A stretch of DNA of 15,513 bases from Chloroflexota bacterium (GTDB lineage: Bacteria > Chloroflexota > UBA6077): the NCBI GenBank assembly GCA_021845945.1, contig JAJZRD010000069.1, forward strand, positions 1 to 15,513. The letters run 5' to 3'. The position numbers and the translations under genes are program-made. Every line of letters begins with the position of its first letter. The stretch's first letter is position 1. Positions 1-6,589 of the stretch are shown here, in pieces. The notes beneath the pieces were generated by a model. It ran no database searches. It was not told the DNA's origin and was given only the letters and a program-made list of their open reading frames with translations.

Positions 1-1374
1 GGCCAGCACCCAGCCGAGCCAGCGTCGCCGCTGCAGGATCTGCCCCAGGGACCAGACCGCAGCCCCTACCAGAGCGGCCAGGGGCGGTCCCATCATGATC
101 AGGTAGTAGGACTGGAACATGCCCTGGGTGAAGCTGAAGTAGGCCAGCTCGGCCAGCAGCGAGCCTCCCCACAGCACGAGGGCCTGCTGTTTGGCGTTCA
201 GCCGGCCCTTCCGGGCCACCTGCACCACGAGGAGCGGGATGGCGAGGAGGGCCAGCGGCAGCAGCCAGCTTGCCTGGGTCACCAACGGCTGGCCGAAGAG
301 GCGCAGCGGTCCGGGCTGTCCCGATCCAAAGGACCCGAATCCTCCTCCACCCCTCGGAGCCGCGAAGTTGCCGGTCCTGCCCCCGAGGTCGAAGCCTGGC
401 GTCCCACTGCCGTCGGCCCGGGGGGACCGGTTCTGCGGGAGCTGGCCCGACTGGCCGTTCCCTCCGAACAGGTCGAGGTTGAGGTTGAAGTCCCCGAACC
501 ATCCCGTAGGCATCAGGCGGGCGATCCCGTTGTGCCCCACGATCAGCTCTATCTCGCTGTTGTCGCTGCTGCTGCCCACGTAGGGCCTGTCCTGGGGCGG
601 CGTCAGATCTACCGCTACGGCCCAGGAGAGAGACACGACCAGCAGAACAGCCGTGGCGGCGGCCAGGTGAAGGACCCTCTTTCGCCACGAATGGGGCGCG
701 CCCCACAGGTACAGGGCGTAGAAGGCCGGCAGCGGCATGAACGCCTCGAGCATCTTGACGTTGAAGGCGACCCCCACCAGGAAGGCGCCCAACAGCAGGA
801 TCCGGAGCCGCCCGGAGCGGGTTGCCGACCAGAAGGCCCAGGTCGCGAGCAACAGGACGAACACCAGGAGACCGTCCATGGTGTTGTACCGGTCCGTCGC
901 CACGGTCACGGGCATCACCGCCAGCACCAGGGCGGCGACGAGGGCCGCCACGACGCCGAACTGCCGCTTCACCAGCCCGTACAGCAGGGGGATGGAGAGC
1001 ACCCCCGCCAGCGCCTGCGGCAGCGCCAGGGCGAAGCCGTTCACCCCGAGGAAGTAGGCCGACGCCGTCTGGGCCCACAGGTCCAGGGGCGGCTTGTCCA
1101 CCGACACGGAGCCTCCGGGCTCGAAGGAGACGAAGAAGAAGTTGTGCCACGACTTGAGCATGCTGTCCACGGCTGCGGCGTAGTAGGAGTTGCCGATGCC
1201 GCCGGCACCCAGGTGGTAGAGGCGCAGGAACGCTCCCAGCAGAACGATCAGGCCCAACCCGACGGTGGCGACCGCCGGATGCCTGCCCAGCCCCGAGAGC
1301 GGGGAAGGCTCGATCCGGCTCTCGCCATCGAGCTCCCCATCCAGGCTGTACGTTTGCTTCTTCAGTGTTGCCAC
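1..1374 (-). CDS. GT39 / YkcB-like membrane glycosyltransferase (C-terminus off the left edge)
   Basis: The frame is open from a GTG at 1374 to the window edge (458 codons). An in-frame TAA lies at 1396-1398 and an AGAGGA ribosome site lies just before the GTG. The product is a polytopic membrane protein of the GT-C fold (PMT_2/GT39). These enzymes move a sugar from a polyprenyl-phosphate carrier to a cell-envelope acceptor. Visible family signatures are the N-terminal YYAAAVDSMLKSWHNFFF block (about residues 64-82), SVDKPPLDLWAQ (91-102), TDRYNTMDGLL (160-170) and GHNGIARL (280-287). These resemble the YkcB subgroup. Hydrophobic helices follow at about 35-52, 120-155, 168-182, 192-205 and 236-255. 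An external loop at about 325-357 is very rich in Gly, which is usual in this subgroup. Relatives run to roughly 600-700 residues, so the last third is missing. Family call is firm; the sugar and acceptor are unknown. Confidence 0.85.
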   Translation of the reverse strand, partial: MATLKKQTYSLDGELDGESRIEPSPLSGLGRHPAVATVGLGLIVLLGAFLRLYHLGAGGIGNSYYAAAVDSMLKSWHNFFFVSFEPGGSVSVDKPPLDLWAQTASAYFLGVNGFALALPQALAGVLSIPLLYGLVKRQFGVVAALVAALVLAVMPVTVATDRYNTMDGLLVFVLLLATWAFWSATRSGRLRILLLGAFLVGVAFNVKMLEAFMPLPAFYALYLWGAPHSWRKRVLHLAAATAVLLVVSLSWAVAVDLTPPQDRPYVGSSSDNSEIELIVGHNGIARLMPTGWFGDFNLNLDLFGGNGQSGQLPQNRSPRADGSGTPGFDLGGRTGNFAAPRGGGGFGSFGSGQPGPLRLFGQPLVTQASWLLPLALLAIPLLVVQVARKGRLNAKQQALVLWGGSLLAELAYFSFTQGMFQSYYLIMMGPPLAALVGAAVWSLGQILQRRRWLGWVLA

Positions 1375-1433
1375 GAGATCCTCTTGGGTCCTGAGTTACT
1401 CTGACTCATCGTCAGATAGTTTACCCAACGCAT

Positions 1434-1463
1434 GTTAAGAAGCCCTAAAAGCCGCGTTAAGAA
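1434..1463 (-). promoter_or_regulatory. Direct repeat TTCTTAAC x2 upstream of the glycosyltransferase gene
   Basis: On the minus strand TTCTTAAC occurs at 1463-1456 and again at 1441-1434, 22 bases apart (about two helical turns), some 60-90 bases upstream of the GTG start at 1374. Spacing of this kind is typical of paired sites for a response regulator, but no clear -35/-10 pair was found. A small inverted repeat, CTGAC with GTCAG, lies at 1401-1415. The regulatory role is an inference. Confidence 0.25.
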
Positions 1464-1542
1464 ACCGTTCGGCTTTTGGGGCTCTGCCATGCGGGGCAAG
1501 GGGGCGGGAGGCGCGAGGGAGGAACCGTCGGGGTGGTAACGG

Positions 1543-1791
1543 TTAAGCCAGAGTCTTTTGGTCCTCGTCCGGGCCCTCACCCCGACCCTCTCCCAGGAGG
1601 ACCAGGTCCTGGCCGGAGAGGATGGCCTTCTCCACCTGGGGGACGACCGTCTCCTCGTAGCCGACGAGGCCGGGGAAGGGGCTCTCGCCCCGCCGCAGCT
1701 TGCCGATGAGGTTCTTCCGCAGCTCCGCCTTGACAGAGAGGACCCGGTAGTCGCTTGCTCGCAGCTCGCGGATGGTTCGAGGCTTGGCCAT
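1543..1791 (-). pseudogene. N-terminal remnant of a Mg-chelatase/MoxR-like AAA+ ATPase
   Basis: The 82-residue frame starts with ATG at 1791. Its first about 67 residues look like the N-terminus of the chelatase-like AAA+ proteins: PRTIRELRASDY, SVKAELRKNLIGKLRRGE, then FPGLVGYEETVVPQVEKAIL and DLVLLGE. In the intact family the Walker A loop follows at once and the protein continues for several hundred residues. Here homology stops at LLGE and the frame runs into a low-complexity stretch at about 1560-1592 (CTCACCCCGACCCTCTCCC on the plus strand), then a stop. No ATPase core is present, so no activity is expected. There is no good ribosome site. The family call rests on recognition of the N-terminal block; a small intact hypothetical gene is the alternative. 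Confidence 0.5.
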
Positions 1792-1938
1792 GGTGGGGTC
1801 TCACTTCCTAGGATCTGTTGCTGGGGCATCTGGTAGAGCCATCTCGAACAGCACTTTCTGCGCCACGCCGCTTTGCCCTTGCCCATGCCCCTGACGGCTG
1901 CCACTACGAAGGGAAATGGTGCCTCCCGGCAGACTGGC

Positions 1939-2023
1939 TTGATGTAGGGCGGGGGCTTGTCCCCCGCCGCCCGGCAGGCGATGACGGGAACGAGCGGCAG
2001 GGCAGAGCGCCCTGCCCTACGCC
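1939..2023 (+). repeat. MITE-like palindromic element, copy 1
   Basis: The element of about 85 bases is bounded by GTAGGGC and GCCCTAC, which are inverted copies of each other, and has the internal block GGCTTGTCCCCCGCCGCCCG. A second copy lies in the opposite orientation at 7594-7678. The two share the borders, that 20-base block exactly, and a looser GGCGGCA/GAGCGGCA segment followed by CCCTGCCCTAC. It encodes no protein. It is best described as a dispersed non-autonomous repeat; which transposase, if any, moves it cannot be told from the window. Confidence 0.65.
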
Positions 2024-2098
2024 TTTTCGAGATCGTTGCGACGGCTGGACTGATATTAACATGGTTAGGAATAAAGGCAAGCCAGGAAAAGGTAGTGT

Positions 2099-2127
2099 GA
2101 CGGCGGGGTTGGGACAACACCGCCGTC
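2099..2127. repeat. Hairpin with GACGGCGG/CCGCCGTC arms
   Basis: GACGGCGG (2099-2106) is followed 13 bases later by its exact inverse CCGCCGTC (2120-2127). The loop contains GGTTGGGACAAC, the same core as in the next hairpin at 2145-2167, so the two appear to be members of one repeat family. There is no T-tract, so a terminator role is not supported. Confidence 0.5.
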
Positions 2128-2144
2128 CGAGCAGGTAAGAGAAC

Positions 2145-2167
2145 GGGCGGGTTGGGACAACCCGCCC
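2145..2167. repeat. Perfect hairpin GGGCGGGTT-GGGAC-AACCCGCCC
   Basis: Nine-base perfect arms (2145-2153 and 2159-2167) enclose a five-base loop. It is followed by TACC, so its 3' side reads CCCGCCCTACC, similar to the GCCCTAC border of the element at 1939-2023. It is probably a shortened member of the same dispersed repeat group. Confidence 0.5.
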
Positions 2168-2301
2168 TACCACAAGGTGGATTCCGCGGAACGGCGATGA
2201 GCCGGTGGCGTAAGGCTGTTGATGGGAAGGAGGGCCTGCGAGTACAATCCGCCGCGAGTTCGCCGTCCCGCGGACGATCAGCGCCGGTGATGCTGTCGCA
2301 G

Positions 2302-2403
2302 TCCGGACCCGGTGACGCCCGGGGGATCGATATCTGGTTCTGGCTGCGTACGTGATCCAGTATGCCGCCGCGACCCGGACCGGGCGATGCCCGGGGGATC
2401 GAT
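2302..2403 (+). repeat. Direct repeat (30 nt, 26/30 identical) upstream of the decarboxylase-family gene
   Basis: Two direct copies lie at 2302-2331 and 2374-2403, starting 72 bases apart. Their last 15 bases, GCCCGGGGGATCGAT, are identical; mismatches fall at positions 1, 9, 12 and 15. They end 74 bases before the ATG of the next gene. They could be operator sites for that gene or a leftover of local duplication. No -35/-10 pair is evident beside them. Confidence 0.5.
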
Positions 2404-2476
2404 CCGAATCATGGCGGCGGTTGAGATCGTCGAGAGCGAGTTCCCAGTCGGGGCAGGACAAACGGAAGGGGATTCC

Positions 2477-3625
2477 ATGAACAGAGAGATGACACCTCGG
2501 GAGCGGGTGCTCACCGCGGTCGCTCACCGAGAGCCGGATAGAGTGCCGATGGATTTCGGCGGGCGCGTCAGCACCCTTCACGCCTACGCCCAGAGAGAGC
2601 TGAAGAAGCAGTTGGGCCTGGAAGGGGGCGAGGAGACGATCCGCGGCTACATGACCTACACCGTCGAGCCGGATCCCAGGCTGGTGGCGAAGTTCGGGCG
2701 CGACACCACTCCGTTCTATCCCAACCCCGGCGCGGCCTATCAGTTCGAGATCGATCCCATGACCAACAGCTACCTGGACGAGTGGGGAGTCCGGTACCGG
2801 ATGCCGCCCGGTGGGTATTACTACGACCCCTTCCAGTTCCCCCTGGCGGAGGCCGAGACAGTCTCGGACCTGGATCGTCACGCCTGGCCGGACCCCCGCG
2901 ATCCCAACCGAATGCGGGGGGTCGCGGAGGAGATCAAGGCTACCCACGCCGCCGGGGAGAAGGCGATAATGCTGGGCGCCCCCACCCTCGGGCTCTGGCT
3001 GCTCCCGCAGTTCCTGCGCGGGATGGAGCGCGCCCTGATGGACCTGGCCCTCGACCGGAAGATGGCCGAGGCACTGGCGGAGAGGGTCACCGAGTGGTAC
3101 GTGGACTTCTGGGACAGTGCCCTGGCCGAGGTGGGGCCCTACGTAGACTTCGTGCACATGGAGGGGGACCTGGGTGACCAGATGGGGCCGATCTTCTCCC
3201 CCCGCACCTTCAGAGAGATCTACAAGCCGAGGCTCCGGCGCGTCATCGAGGCCATCAAGCGACGCTCTTCGGCGCGAATATGGCTGCACTCCTGCGGATC
3301 GATCTACTGGGTAATTCCGGATCTCATCGACGTCGGCGTCGAGGTGCTCAACCCCGTGCAGGTCAACGCGGCCGAAATGGACAGCGCGCGGCTGAAGCGG
3401 GAGTTCGGCAAGGACCTCACCTTCTGGGGCGGTGGCTGCGACCCCGTGGTGCTGCAGTTTGGGTCGCCTGGGGATGTGCAGGAGGAGGTCCGGCGCCGTA
3501 TCGCGGACCTCGCGCCCGGCGGAGGCTTCGTCTTCGCCTCGGTCCACAACATCCAGGCGAACGTCCCGCCCGCCAACATCGTGGCCATGTTCGAGGCGGC
3601 GCATAAGTACGGGGTGTACAGCTGA
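2477..3625 (+). CDS. Uroporphyrinogen decarboxylase-family protein (MtaA/CmuA-like)
   Basis: This is a 382-residue soluble protein. The ATG at 2477 has GGAAGGGG five bases upstream and fits the usual N-terminus (MTPRERVLTAVAHREPDRVP); an upstream extension from 2312 lacks both. The family (PF01208) holds the haem-pathway decarboxylase HemE and corrinoid/coenzyme M methyltransferases. Here HSC at residues 271-273 and Cys321 (GGGC) match the His-X-Cys...Cys zinc site of the methyltransferase branch. The C-terminal block FVFASVHNIQANVPPANIVAMF is typical of the unassigned subgroup often found away from haem genes. This favours a zinc-dependent demethylase/methyltransferase-like activity over haem synthesis. 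No corrinoid protein or other haem gene lies nearby, so the substrate cannot be named. The stop codon lies at the start of a REP-like repeat. Confidence 0.85.
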   Translation: MNREMTPRERVLTAVAHREPDRVPMDFGGRVSTLHAYAQRELKKQLGLEGGEETIRGYMTYTVEPDPRLVAKFGRDTTPFYPNPGAAYQFEIDPMTNSYLDEWGVRYRMPPGGYYYDPFQFPLAEAETVSDLDRHAWPDPRDPNRMRGVAEEIKATHAAGEKAIMLGAPTLGLWLLPQFLRGMERALMDLALDRKMAEALAERVTEWYVDFWDSALAEVGPYVDFVHMEGDLGDQMGPIFSPRTFREIYKPRLRRVIEAIKRRSSARIWLHSCGSIYWVIPDLIDVGVEVLNPVQVNAAEMDSARLKREFGKDLTFWGGGCDPVVLQFGSPGDVQEEVRRRIADLAPGGGFVFASVHNIQANVPPANIVAMFEAAHKYGVYS

Positions 3626-3699
3626 GTAAGTGGCAGATAGTTCCTGGGGATGTCCAGAAGGGGCTTAGCCCCTTCTGGCGGGGTCTGGGGTGTCCCCAG
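3623..3699 (+). repeat. REP-like double hairpin, copy 1 (starts at a stop codon)
   Basis: From the TGA stop at 3623 the sequence matches 7263-7312 at 40 of 50 bases. It forms a perfect hairpin CCAGAAGGGGC-TTA-GCCCCTTCTGG (3654-3678), then a second hairpin CTGGGG-TGT-CCCCAG (3685-3699). The stable stems could stop or protect transcripts of the preceding gene, but no T-run follows. The second copy at the end of vapC shows that this is a dispersed repeat, not a gene-specific terminator. Confidence 0.65.
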
Positions 3700-3746
3700 A
3701 ACTGTCGAAGACCTTGTGATAGTCACCTAGAGGATGTGGCCGTGCA

Positions 3747-4073
3747 CTACTCCAGGGCAAGCAGGTAGCGCAGCTGCTCGTCGATCAGTTCCATGATCGT
3801 CTCCCCTGCCAGAGAGCCCAGTCTGTCCTTTAGCCTGGTCTTGTCTATCGCCTGCACCTGCTCCACCATCGCCCGCGTCCTGGTACCGTTGATCGTCGTC
3901 TCCGGATGGATCTCGTCCGGCCTCGCGTCGCTGAAGAAGGGCACCACCACTACCGTAGAGAGCCAGTTGTACGGCTCGTCGGAAACCACGACGGCGTAGT
4001 GGGGGCCGTCGATCCGGTGCCCTTCGCCCTTGAACGCCACTCGGAAGAGGTCGCCTCGCTCGATCCGATCCAC
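3747..4073 (-). CDS. mazF: MazF/PemK-family mRNA interferase toxin
   Basis: This 108-residue protein is of usual MazF size. Near the N-terminus it has RGDLFRVAF and the PHYAVVVSD strand, then VVVVPFFSD, NGTRTRAMVEQVQAIDKTRL and a C-terminal helix, all in family order. MazF toxins cut single-stranded mRNA at short motifs and are held inactive by a partner antitoxin. Translation starts with GTG directly after the TAG of the upstream antitoxin gene; GGGGAG lies eight bases before the GTG. That arrangement implies coupled translation and co-transcription from the promoter at 4392-4420. No residues expected for the fold look lost. The cleavage specificity cannot be read from the sequence. Confidence 0.8.
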   Translation of the reverse strand: MDRIERGDLFRVAFKGEGHRIDGPHYAVVVSDEPYNWLSTVVVVPFFSDARPDEIHPETTINGTRTRAMVEQVQAIDKTRLKDRLGSLAGETIMELIDEQLRYLLALE

Positions 4074-4370
4074 CTAGGGTTCTCCCCGGTCGGCTTTCTC
4101 CCACCGCTCGGCAGCGTCGTCCCAACCGGCGTTCGCCATCCGCCGTCCCAGCTCCATCGCCTCGGCGTCCTCGGCCAGCGCCTTCATCCGCTCTCTCGTG
4201 CGGTTTCGCCTCTCTTCCCGCACCATGCGCCGGACAGCCTCCCGGATGAAGTCGCTCTGGGTTGGGAAGCGATCCACGTCCCGCACCGAGTCCATCTGCT
4301 CGATCAGATCTCTCTCCAGCCGCACCGAAGTGGTGGGCGTTCTCCCCGCCTGCGCCGCCGTTCTCGCCAT
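4074..4370 (-). CDS. Ribbon-helix-helix antitoxin of the MazF module
   Basis: This 98-residue protein has the ribbon-helix-helix strand TTSVRLERDLIEQMD at about residues 14-28, and the second helix DFIREAVRRMVREERR. The charged C-terminal tail probably wraps the toxin. I chose ATG 4370 over GTG 4418. GGAGGT lies seven bases before ATG 4370, the good -10 hexamer lies between the two candidates, and the protein then starts directly with the DNA-binding domain. Its stop codon abuts the toxin start. By family habit the protein neutralises the toxin and represses its own promoter; three copies of GCARCAC at 4400-4430 are candidate binding sites. Confidence 0.75.
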   Translation of the reverse strand: MARTAAQAGRTPTTSVRLERDLIEQMDSVRDVDRFPTQSDFIREAVRRMVREERRNRTRERMKALAEDAEAMELGRRMANAGWDDAAERWEKADRGEP

Positions 4371-4391
4371 GGCCATCACCTCCAGATCCCC

Positions 4392-4430
4392 ATTGTATCG
4401 CAGCACAATATGCAACACAATTGGTGCTGC
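4392..4430 (-). promoter_or_regulatory. Promoter and candidate RHH operator for the mazF module
   Basis: On the minus strand TTGTGT (4420-4415) and TACAAT (4397-4392) are 17 bases apart, 22 bases upstream of the ATG. On the plus strand GCAGCACAATA (4400-4410) and GCAACACAATT (4412-4422) are direct copies 12 bases apart, and GCAGCACCAATT is the inverted third copy (4430-4419). They cover the spacer and the -35 region, as expected for autorepression by an RHH antitoxin. Binding is inferred. Confidence 0.5.
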
Positions 4431-4544
4431 AAAGCGGGTGCCCTATCCGGTACTGGGTTCAGTTGCAGGCTGTGAGCGAGGGATTCTTGCAGTAGTTCCC
4501 GAGTCGTTGGACGGTGGTGGAGGCGGCGATGGTCACGATTGCTC

Positions 4545-4877
4545 CTATGGGAGGAGCCTCTCCAGGTGAGCGACCAGCTGAGGCAGGTCCACCGTTGCGG
4601 TGCTCCAGAGTATGTCCAGGTCGATGTCGAAATAGGCGTGCACCAACCGGTTTCTCATGGAGATGACATCCGGCCACAGAATCTCGGGGTGGCCGTCTCG
4701 ATACTCAGTGCTGACCCGTCCCGCGGCCTCCCCAACGATCTCGACGGCCTTCACCATCGCCAGCATCATCTCGGGATCTCGGTCCAGGTCACTTCTACTG
4801 CGGCCTCTGGCGAATCGAATGGCGAGTCTCGCGGCGTCCAGCATGTGACGTAGCCGTGTCAGGTCGTCACGCCGCAT
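4545..4877 (-). CDS. hepT: HepT-like HEPN ribonuclease toxin (DUF86)
   Basis: This 110-residue helical protein has the HEPN catalytic motif RX4HXY in RNRLVHAY: Arg75, His80 and Tyr82. Surrounding blocks ([35 protein letters not shown]) are typical of HepT. HepT proteins are metal-independent RNases. In the characterised system the partner MntA adds AMP groups to the tyrosine of this motif and so silences the enzyme. All three motif residues are intact, so an active toxin is expected. The gene overlaps the end of the upstream mntA-like gene by 11 bases, which fits one operon with the antitoxin first. Confidence 0.85.
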   Translation of the reverse strand: MRRDDLTRLRHMLDAARLAIRFARGRSRSDLDRDPEMMLAMVKAVEIVGEAAGRVSTEYRDGHPEILWPDVISMRNRLVHAYFDIDLDILWSTATVDLPQLVAHLERLLP

Positions 4878-5166
4878 ATTGCACCTCGGCCTCGTCCAGC
4901 ACTTCCTGCCGGAAATATCTGCTCAGGTCGCCGGGGGTTCGCAGGTCGACTCTGCGGCCCACGATCTCTGAAAGCTCTCGCTCGAGGCCGGCCAGCCGAA
5001 TGAGGCCCGGCACGTGTTCCGGCTCGAACTCTACCAGCACGTCCACGTCGCTGTCTGGGCGAAAGTCATCCCGCAGGACGGAGCCGAACAGCGACAGCTT
5101 CTGAATGTGATGCCTCCGACAGAAGTCGGCTATCCTGTTGCGATTGATGGCGATTCTGGCGGTCAT
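4867..5166 (-). CDS. mntA: MntA-like minimal nucleotidyltransferase antitoxin
   Basis: This 99-residue protein has the nucleotidyltransferase signature GSX10DXD: Gly28, Ser29, Asp40 and Asp42 in the stretch [20 protein letters not shown]. This is the short antitoxin form that uses ATP to AMPylate the HepT tyrosine. The ATG at 5166 is preceded by AGAGGAGA at suitable distance. A TACAAT hexamer on the minus strand (5203-5198) may be the -10 element, but no good -35 is visible. The adjoining HepT gene supports the role. Both active-site aspartates are kept, so the pair looks functional. Confidence 0.85.
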   Translation of the reverse strand: MTARIAINRNRIADFCRRHHIQKLSLFGSVLRDDFRPDSDVDVLVEFEPEHVPGLIRLAGLERELSEIVGRRVDLRTPGDLSRYFRQEVLDEAEVQYAA

Positions 5167-5328
5167 GGCGTGCTCTCCTCTGGTATGGACAAGGGATATT
5201 GTACAGCCGCCGTCTCCTGGAATCGAGGCTCACAGCCTGCCCCCGCCTGCCGGCGCACCCAGCCGGTGTCCCCTACGAGACAATGACACGGGGCCTGGGG
5301 AGCCCCAGTTCGTCCCGAGGCCGCGACG

Positions 5329-5658
5329 TCAGAGGAACTCCACCCGTCCGGCCATCTCCGCCTGGTCGAGGGCATCGTAGATCAACACCAGGCTTGCGAC
5401 GAGCTGGCCGATGGTCAGTGTCCCTCGCTGCGAGTAGGCTATCCCTGCATGTTCGTGCTGCCGGTGCAAACGGAGGAAATCGGTGTCCTGAGTCACCAGC
5501 ACCCGTCCTTCGGCGTGGCAGCGTGCGAGCAACTCGTCGTCGGGGGCGCCGAGCAGGCCGGCCTCGGCCGCTGTTAGCACGCCGATCCCACGGCGCCGCA
5601 GAGCCTCGGCTACGGCGTTGGCAATGTGTTCGTCTAGCTGGAAGCGAATCTCACCCAC
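5329..5658 (-). CDS. DUF5615 PIN-like toxin/nuclease
   Basis: This 109-residue protein is a PIN-like (Mut7-C-type) nuclease of the DUF5615 family. It opens with the strand RFQLDEHIANAVAEALRRRG (acidic Asp9, Glu10). It then has GAPDDELLARCHAEGRVLVTQD (Asp40/Asp41, then Asp58) with a further Asp60, which together form the expected metal-binding acidic set. These proteins pair with DUF433 antitoxins, and exactly such a gene lies directly upstream. The start is a GTG that overlaps the end of the DUF433 gene by eight bases, suggesting translational coupling. The RNA target is unknown; toxin activity is assumed from the family. Confidence 0.8.
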   Translation of the reverse strand: MGEIRFQLDEHIANAVAEALRRRGIGVLTAAEAGLLGAPDDELLARCHAEGRVLVTQDTDFLRLHRQHEHAGIAYSQRGTLTIGQLVASLVLIYDALDQAEMAGRVEFL

Positions 5659-5965
5659 GCTGGGAGCGATTCAGCTTCTGCTGCAGGGGGCCTCGGTAGC
5701 CCCTGCGGAACTCCTCGATGAAGGCGTCGTCTTCCGCGATGGAGCGCTCGATCTCCTCTCGGTTGTCCCAGTAGTAGGCGAGGGCGGCATGTACGTCGGC
5801 CATGGTGATGGTTGGATGGTTGTGCACGATCTCGTCCGGCGACATGCCCAGCTTCTCGTGCCAGATGACGATGTCCTGCACGGTGATGCGGTGTCCCGCT
5901 ACGCGGGGCTTCGGACCGCCCGCGCCGGGGACAATCTCGATGTGCTCGCGAATCACGTCGACCAT
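5651..5965 (-). CDS. DUF433 antitoxin
   Basis: This 104-residue protein carries the DUF433 helix-turn-helix signature: PKPRVAGHRITVQDIVIWHE, LGMSPDEIV and ITMADVHAALAYYWDNREEI. The family acts as the antitoxin of DUF5615 PIN-like proteins. I chose ATG 5965 because AAGGA lies seven bases upstream and the protein then begins MVDVIREHIEIVPGAGG, the usual family N-terminus. A longer frame to 6043 would run through the promoter at 6006-6014. The C-terminal tail (residues about 75-104) is acidic then basic and probably contacts the toxin. The gene is the first of a two-gene operon. Confidence 0.8.
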   Translation of the reverse strand: MVDVIREHIEIVPGAGGPKPRVAGHRITVQDIVIWHEKLGMSPDEIVHNHPTITMADVHAALAYYWDNREEIERSIAEDDAFIEEFRRGYRGPLQQKLNRSQRG

Positions 5966-6005
5966 CAGCCGATCCTTCTTATCCTCGGTCCCGACCCATG
6001 AGTCG

Positions 6006-6014
6006 ATTATAGCA
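6006..6014 (-). promoter_or_regulatory. Extended -10 promoter of the DUF433/DUF5615 module
   Basis: On the minus strand TGCTATAAT is a perfect extended -10 element (TGnTATAAT), about 40 bases upstream of the ATG at 5965. No good -35 is seen 17 bases further upstream (CGGTCC), which is common for extended -10 promoters. Its position decides against the longer start for the antitoxin. Confidence 0.55.
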
Positions 6015-6136
6015 GGTAAGCGGTCTGCGGACCGGGGAGCCATCCATCACGACTTCCTGCTACCCCGCCTCGACCTCGTTCAGTTCGCCTCGGATGAAGC
6101 TGTGCCCCAACGGCAGGATCCATCAGCGTCGAGGCT

Positions 6137-6448
6137 TCATTCTGCCGCGGCCTCGGTCGATGAGTACTCCCGATAGCGCCGCACCAGGGCATAACCGCGC
6201 GCCAGCCAGAGGCCTACGGAGAGGAACAGCAGGTCGGATGCGATGATGGACGGCGTGGTTGGAGCTTGAGTCAGATGACCTGGCCCCGGATTCGCGAAGC
6301 CGCCGGTTGCGAGGTAATCGATGCCCAGACGTAGGGCCAGGGTCGCCATCCAGATGGCGACGTAGAGGGCGCCACCACTCATCCAGATCTCACCGGTCGA
6401 TCCATTGCGCCAGAATCTGATCGTGCGCATCATCAGCCATCCGATCAC
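6137..6448 (-). CDS. Small hypothetical membrane protein, probably 5'-truncated
   Basis: The frame gives 103 residues from a GTG at 6448. It has helices around GALYVAIWMATLALRLGIDYL (roughly 26-46) and SIIASDLLFLSVGLWLARGY (roughly 67-86) and a charged C-terminus. No ribosome site precedes the GTG. Upstream the same frame stays open to a TGA at 6548-6550 and encodes another convincing membrane helix (ALFIEIAPFALLAGLVIGWL), but contains no ATG, GTG or TTG. The real start is therefore missing or is a rare CTG at 6490. The lost end coincides with the vapBC promoter on the other strand, suggesting that the gene was cut when that module arrived. The general pattern recalls the CcdC/DUF1453 proteins, but this is weak. 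No function is assigned. Confidence 0.45.
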   Translation of the reverse strand: MIGWLMMRTIRFWRNGSTGEIWMSGGALYVAIWMATLALRLGIDYLATGGFANPGPGHLTQAPTTPSIIASDLLFLSVGLWLARGYALVRRYREYSSTEAAAE

Positions 6449-6535
6449 GAGGCCGGCAAGCAGGGCGAACGGCGCGATCTCGATGAACAGCGCATAGCCG
6501 AGTAGCCGCGGGTTCGCGGCGAGTCCGGCAACCGA

Positions 6536-6564
6536 TTGATGCCTGCTTCATCTCGTGCTATCAT
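6536..6564 (+). promoter_or_regulatory. vapBC promoter
   Basis: TTGATG (6536-6541), a 17-base spacer and TATCAT (6559-6564) preceded by TGC form a good sigma-70-type promoter with extended -10. The expected transcript start near 6571 leaves a leader of about 19 bases that contains AGGAGGTG (6578-6585), four bases before the vapB ATG. Confidence 0.65.
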
Positions 6565-6589
6565 CTGACGCATCAACAGGAGGTGGCAC

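Larger units (their letters stand above)
1792..2476. other. Gene-free, repeat-bearing spacer
   Basis: I see no credible gene on either strand in these 685 bases. Long frames crossing it are antisense shadows of the decarboxylase-family gene or run through palindromes. The stretch holds a MITE-like element (1939-2023), two GTTGGGACAAC-centred hairpins (2099-2127, 2145-2167) and a 30-nt direct repeat (2302-2331, 2374-2403). The first part (1792-1938) shows nothing I recognise. Confidence 0.6.

Noticed and set aside
2312..2476. Upstream extension of the decarboxylase-family protein
   Set aside because: It runs through the direct repeat, has no ribosome site and no family homology; ATG 2477 has both ribosome site and the family N-terminus.
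1904..3604. 566-residue open frame on the minus strand
   Set aside because: It is antisense to the well-supported decarboxylase-family gene, has composition typical of a high-GC shadow frame and no recognisable domain.
3654..3699. Intrinsic terminator after the decarboxylase-family gene
   Set aside because: The hairpins are strong but no T-run follows, and the same sequence recurs after vapC; it is listed as a repeat.
4371..4418. GTG 4418 as start of the RHH antitoxin
   Set aside because: It lies upstream of the -10 hexamer and lacks a ribosome site; ATG 4370 has GGAGGT at seven bases.
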